Assembly: GCA_002726845.1 (NCBI GenBank) | Contig: PBSP01000045.1 | Coordinates: forward strand, 13,591-20,256 | Direction of reading: 5' to 3' | Length of the DNA: 6,666 nucleotides | Source of the DNA: Methanobacteriota archaeon | GTDB lineage: Archaea > Thermoplasmatota > Poseidoniia > Poseidoniales > Poseidoniaceae | In this document: in pieces, positions 4,153-6,666 of the stretch | Numbering within the stretch: the stretch's first letter is position 1 | How the letters are laid out: each line of letters starts with the position of its first letter | Notes under the pieces: generated by a model | The model's database searches: none | The model's input: the letters and a program-made list of their open reading frames with translations, nothing else | What the model was told of the DNA's origin: nothing | Position numbers and translations under genes: made by a program

Positions 4153-6666
4153 GTCCATGAGGAGGTTCAAACTCTGGAAGAAGGTGATTTCGTTGAGCGT
4201 ACCTCGGGATCGACAAGTTCTACCGATGTTCCGAGTTGGAGAATCGGCGATAAATGGACCTATGAAACGCGCTTCGACGTTGCCCAGTTGCTCGCGCAAG
4301 CAAACGTTTCTGCCAGTTTGAACACGCTAACAGGAGACACGACGTATGAAATCGAAGATGTGTTTTTCATCAACGTTGACAACGTTCAAACCTTGGCCTA
4401 CAAAATGAAGATTGAAGGTGAGTTTTCCTCCGGCAACAGTGGAGCGACGCTCGAAAGCGTCACTGGAAGATTGACTATCGACTACACTGGAGAAGACATT
4501 GTTCGGGTACGGGATCTTGCCGTCATCAATTCCGAATTCGAATTGGATGTTGACTTTGCACCGTTCAACCTTGGGTTCCTCTCGCAAAAGCTTGCAACCA
4601 TCTCATTCGACACCTACTACGACCCACCTAAGGAAAAGTACGATTTCCCGCTTAGGACCGGCGACCAGTGGTACATGCCATTCATGTCTGGAACAAGTGT
4701 AAGTGGCTCGTCAGATTATTTTGACCCCACATCCTTCGATTCCAACGGTGCTGAGAACACCTCGTGGCAGGTAACGAAAGACGGCATCCCTACCGAGGAC
4801 GGACTCAATATCAAGTACGAAGGTTGCGATGATTCTTACAAAGTCAACGAATGGAACGCAACAGGAGTTAGTGCAGGGTTCAATTGGTATTGTCCTGCTG
4901 TACGATTCAATTCTTGGATTCGAATCTCAAATGCGGCAGGATTCACCATTGACTGGCTTTTGAAGGATTACGAACCTGTGGATTCCTTTGGAGTTGACAA
5001 GCGGAAAAATCCAGGTGCTCGAAATGTTGAAATTGATGTAGATACGCAGTTCATAGCAACATTGCCCGACACGATGTCGAAGATTTATGCGACCTATGCT
5101 GTTGCACCAAACGGCATTCCAGAAGTGAATAAGAATCTACAACTTCGCTACGAGATGACAGGAACGCTGCTGAATCCAACCACCAACGGCAGCGGGCAAA
5201 TCGAGGAAATGATCAATGTTTCCAACGTAACAGACGAGACAACAGCCAGCGATGATTACAGCAGCAACGGTGTGATTGTGTGGGACCCTGTTCAGGAGAT
5301 TATCGGGGTCGCAACGGTCGTTATCGACTTGTCTGTGGTTGGCGTAGATCTTGTAGCTCAGGAGGATTCCATCATCGTTACACGAACGCGAGGTGCGGAC
5401 GTCGCTACACTCTCAAAATCCATCGGATACAATGCGCTTCCCGGCGACCAACTCACCTTTTCTCTTCCCGCACAAAACCGTGGTGTCTTCACCTCACCTG
5501 CAACCGAAATGGAAGTCGTGGTTCCTGGTGGTGAAGCAATTCGTCAAACGGTCCCAGCCATTGAAGCCTACAGTGAACAACGAATTCTTGTTGATTGGGT
5601 TGTACCTGAAGGCGCAACAATCGGTAGTCAAATTTTGACATTCACAGTAGACCCAGACGAGTTGGTAACTGGTGACGCAAATCGAAGCAACAACCAAGCC
5701 ATGGTTAGTGTTTTCATTGGTCGTGCTCCTAATGCTTCGATTTCAATCGATTCTGGAAACTATACCTTCGAGCAGGTGTTCATTGATGCGCGGGCTTCGT
5801 TCGACTCTGATGGAGGCGATGTGGAATGCCGATTTGAAATCGAATCGAGACCTGGTCTTGTTGACGTCATCACCACACCCGATTGCTTCGTGAACTGGAA
5901 CTGGTCTGATGATGGCGACTGGGAACTACGTACCATCGTTACCGATGATGAACTTGATTCAACTGTTCTCATCAACAACGTTACAATCCTGAACCGTGCT
6001 CCATTTGTCAATCTCAGTCATCCAACGGAAGTCGCAGTGGAATCTACCATTACCATTGACGCAAGCGATAGCGGTGACATTGACACAATCTCCCCATCAG
6101 GTCAGCAAGTGAGCATCTCTTGGCCGGATTTGATGTGCCTAGAAGGCCTCACGCAACCAACGTGCACCTTCACGCCAATGGAAGAAGGAGTCATGCCAAT
6201 CCGAGCGGTCGCAACCGATGATGATGGCGCTGAAACGGAAGTTCTTTCCTCGATCGAAGTCTACAACGTCGCTCCAACCATCGGAGACATTGAGGTGTGG
6301 ATTGCGGGCGTTAACACACCGTTTGATGCCAACGGAACTTGGGTGTTGCAGGAGGATCAAACCGTTATCTTAAGGGCTCAAGGAGACGATACGCTCAACG
6401 ATCGTGATGGACTCATCTTGGATTGGAACCTCAGCGATGTTCTTGAAAACTTCACGGCATCAACAGACGGTACCTCGTCGGATGTTGCTGCCTCATGGCC
6501 AACCTCCGGTGAACACATCGTATCGGTCCGGGCAGTTGATGACGACGGTGAAAGTTCGTCCTTGTCACTCGCTAAGGTGACCATTCAAAACGTTCCTCCA
6601 ACCATCGTTGCCCAAAGCAATTTCTTGGAGTCAGTCAATAGACTAAATGGTATTACCGTTGAAGAG
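4087..6666 (+). CDS. Giant PKD-domain surface protein, paralogue 2, 3'-truncated by window edge
   Basis: The frame is open from ATG 4087 to the last base (860 codons, no stop), so the C-terminus lies outside. It is a tandem paralogue of the gene at 562-4062. A signal peptide covers about 1-22 (MANRFSALFVLFLLTCMSMV). A beta domain follows, with PSWRIGDKW at 49-57, DFPLRTGDQW at 186-195 and the Cys pair 247/269. A poorly conserved beta region spans about 300-415. Then come a CARDB-like domain (about 417-545), PKD-like domains at 546-639, 640-731 and 732-839, and the start of a fourth. Cysteines 581/600 and 684/693 match the PKD1 and PKD2 pairs of the first paralogue, three of the four at identical residue numbers. 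About 15 N-x-S/T sequons suggest heavy N-glycosylation. The signal-peptide cysteine lies in LLTC and is not a good lipobox. By analogy some 300 further residues, with more PKD domains and a membrane anchor, would lie to the right. The function is unknown; a surface adhesion or binding role is inferred. Confidence 0.92.
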   Translation, partial: MANRFSALFVLFLLTCMSMVHMVHEEVQTLEEGDFVERTSGSTSSTDVPSWRIGDKWTYETRFDVAQLLAQANVSASLNTLTGDTTYEIEDVFFINVDNVQTLAYKMKIEGEFSSGNSGATLESVTGRLTIDYTGEDIVRVRDLAVINSEFELDVDFAPFNLGFLSQKLATISFDTYYDPPKEKYDFPLRTGDQWYMPFMSGTSVSGSSDYFDPTSFDSNGAENTSWQVTKDGIPTEDGLNIKYEGCDDSYKVNEWNATGVSAGFNWYCPAVRFNSWIRISNAAGFTIDWLLKDYEPVDSFGVDKRKNPGARNVEIDVDTQFIATLPDTMSKIYATYAVAPNGIPEVNKNLQLRYEMTGTLLNPTTNGSGQIEEMINVSNVTDETTASDDYSSNGVIVWDPVQEIIGVATVVIDLSVVGVDLVAQEDSIIVTRTRGADVATLSKSIGYNALPGDQLTFSLPAQNRGVFTSPATEMEVVVPGGEAIRQTVPAIEAYSEQRILVDWVVPEGATIGSQILTFTVDPDELVTGDANRSNNQAMVSVFIGRAPNASISIDSGNYTFEQVFIDARASFDSDGGDVECRFEIESRPGLVDVITTPDCFVNWNWSDDGDWELRTIVTDDELDSTVLINNVTILNRAPFVNLSHPTEVAVESTITIDASDSGDIDTISPSGQQVSISWPDLMCLEGLTQPTCTFTPMEEGVMPIRAVATDDDGAETEVLSSIEVYNVAPTIGDIEVWIAGVNTPFDANGTWVLQEDQTVILRAQGDDTLNDRDGLILDWNLSDVLENFTASTDGTSSDVAASWPTSGEHIVSVRAVDDDGESSSLSLAKVTIQNVPPTIVAQSNFLESVNRLNGITVEE
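4225..4986 (+). other. N-terminal beta domain with two W/G/W motifs, paralogue 2
   Basis: This is the counterpart of the N-terminal domain of paralogue 1. Shared landmarks in order are T-D-[LV]-PSWRIGDKW, a V-S-A-S segment, Y-K-[LM]-[RK], [LV]-R-V-[SR]-D-[FL]-A, Y-DFPLR, and GCD-x-SY then W-N-x-x-GVS-x-G with the two cysteines 22 residues apart in both proteins, ending at W-Y-C-P-A-V. This is the best conserved region between the two proteins outside the CARDB and PKD parts. Confidence 0.65.
5335..5721 (+). other. CARDB-like beta-sandwich domain, paralogue 2
   Basis: The segment runs from VVGVDLVAQEDSIIV to NNQAMVSVFIG. Its landmarks GYNALPGDQL, QNRGVFTSPA, WVVPEGATIG and ANRSNNQ align without large gaps to the CARDB-like domain of paralogue 1, beginning near residue 417 in both. 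Confidence 0.65.
5722..6666 (+). other. PKD-like domain array, paralogue 2 (incomplete)
   Basis: Three complete PKD-like modules and the start of a fourth. Linkers are NRAP, NVAP and NVPP. The modules carry the usual ASFDSDGGD start, W-N-W strand and V-T-D-D-E or V-x-DDDG end motifs. Module 3 contains the segment W-V-L-Q-E-D-Q-T-V-I-L-R, matching W-H-V-Q-E-D-Q-V-V-R-L-R of the first paralogue, and like that module it lacks cysteine. Confidence 0.7.

Overview
The window looks like a stretch of an archaeal chromosome. The best single clue is the first gene, the 3' part of an archaeal-type TATA-box binding protein (TBP). It is followed by two very large secreted, membrane-anchored proteins built from PKD/Ig-like beta-sandwich domains. 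TBP, moderate base composition, and giant Asn-glycosylatable PKD proteins with one C-terminal membrane span and a short cytoplasmic tail together suggest a planktonic euryarchaeon of the Marine Group II/III (Poseidoniales-like) type. That lineage is an inference from gene content and was not tested by any search.

Layout, all on the + strand and tightly packed. (1) Positions 1-516: TBP, missing its N-terminus because the window begins inside the gene. Positions 517-561: a 45-base spacer with no visible promoter or terminator. (2) Positions 562-4062 (an alternative GTG start lies at 538): a complete 1166-residue surface protein. It has a signal peptide, a large N-terminal beta domain, a variable Ig-like domain, a CARDB-like domain, five PKD-like domains (the last two with acidic calcium-loop-like inserts), one transmembrane helix, and a 95-residue cytoplasmic tail ending in a Trp-rich motif. 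Positions 4063-4086: a 24-base gap. (3) Positions 4087-6666: a second surface protein, paralogous and collinear with the first, open to the right edge of the window (860 codons seen). No RNA gene, mobile element, CRISPR array or intergenic stretch over 45 bases is present.

The two surface proteins are tandem duplicates that have diverged widely in sequence but kept domain order, domain length and cysteine positions. In the PKD region several cysteines have identical residue numbers in both. They are probably co-transcribed and displayed together on the cell surface, but nothing in the sequence gives a specific ligand. The points most worth following are the paired cysteines distributed about one pair per domain, the conserved-looking Trp/Tyr cytoplasmic tail, the acidic loops in the membrane-proximal domains, and a roughly 22-residue insertion in the second half of TBP.
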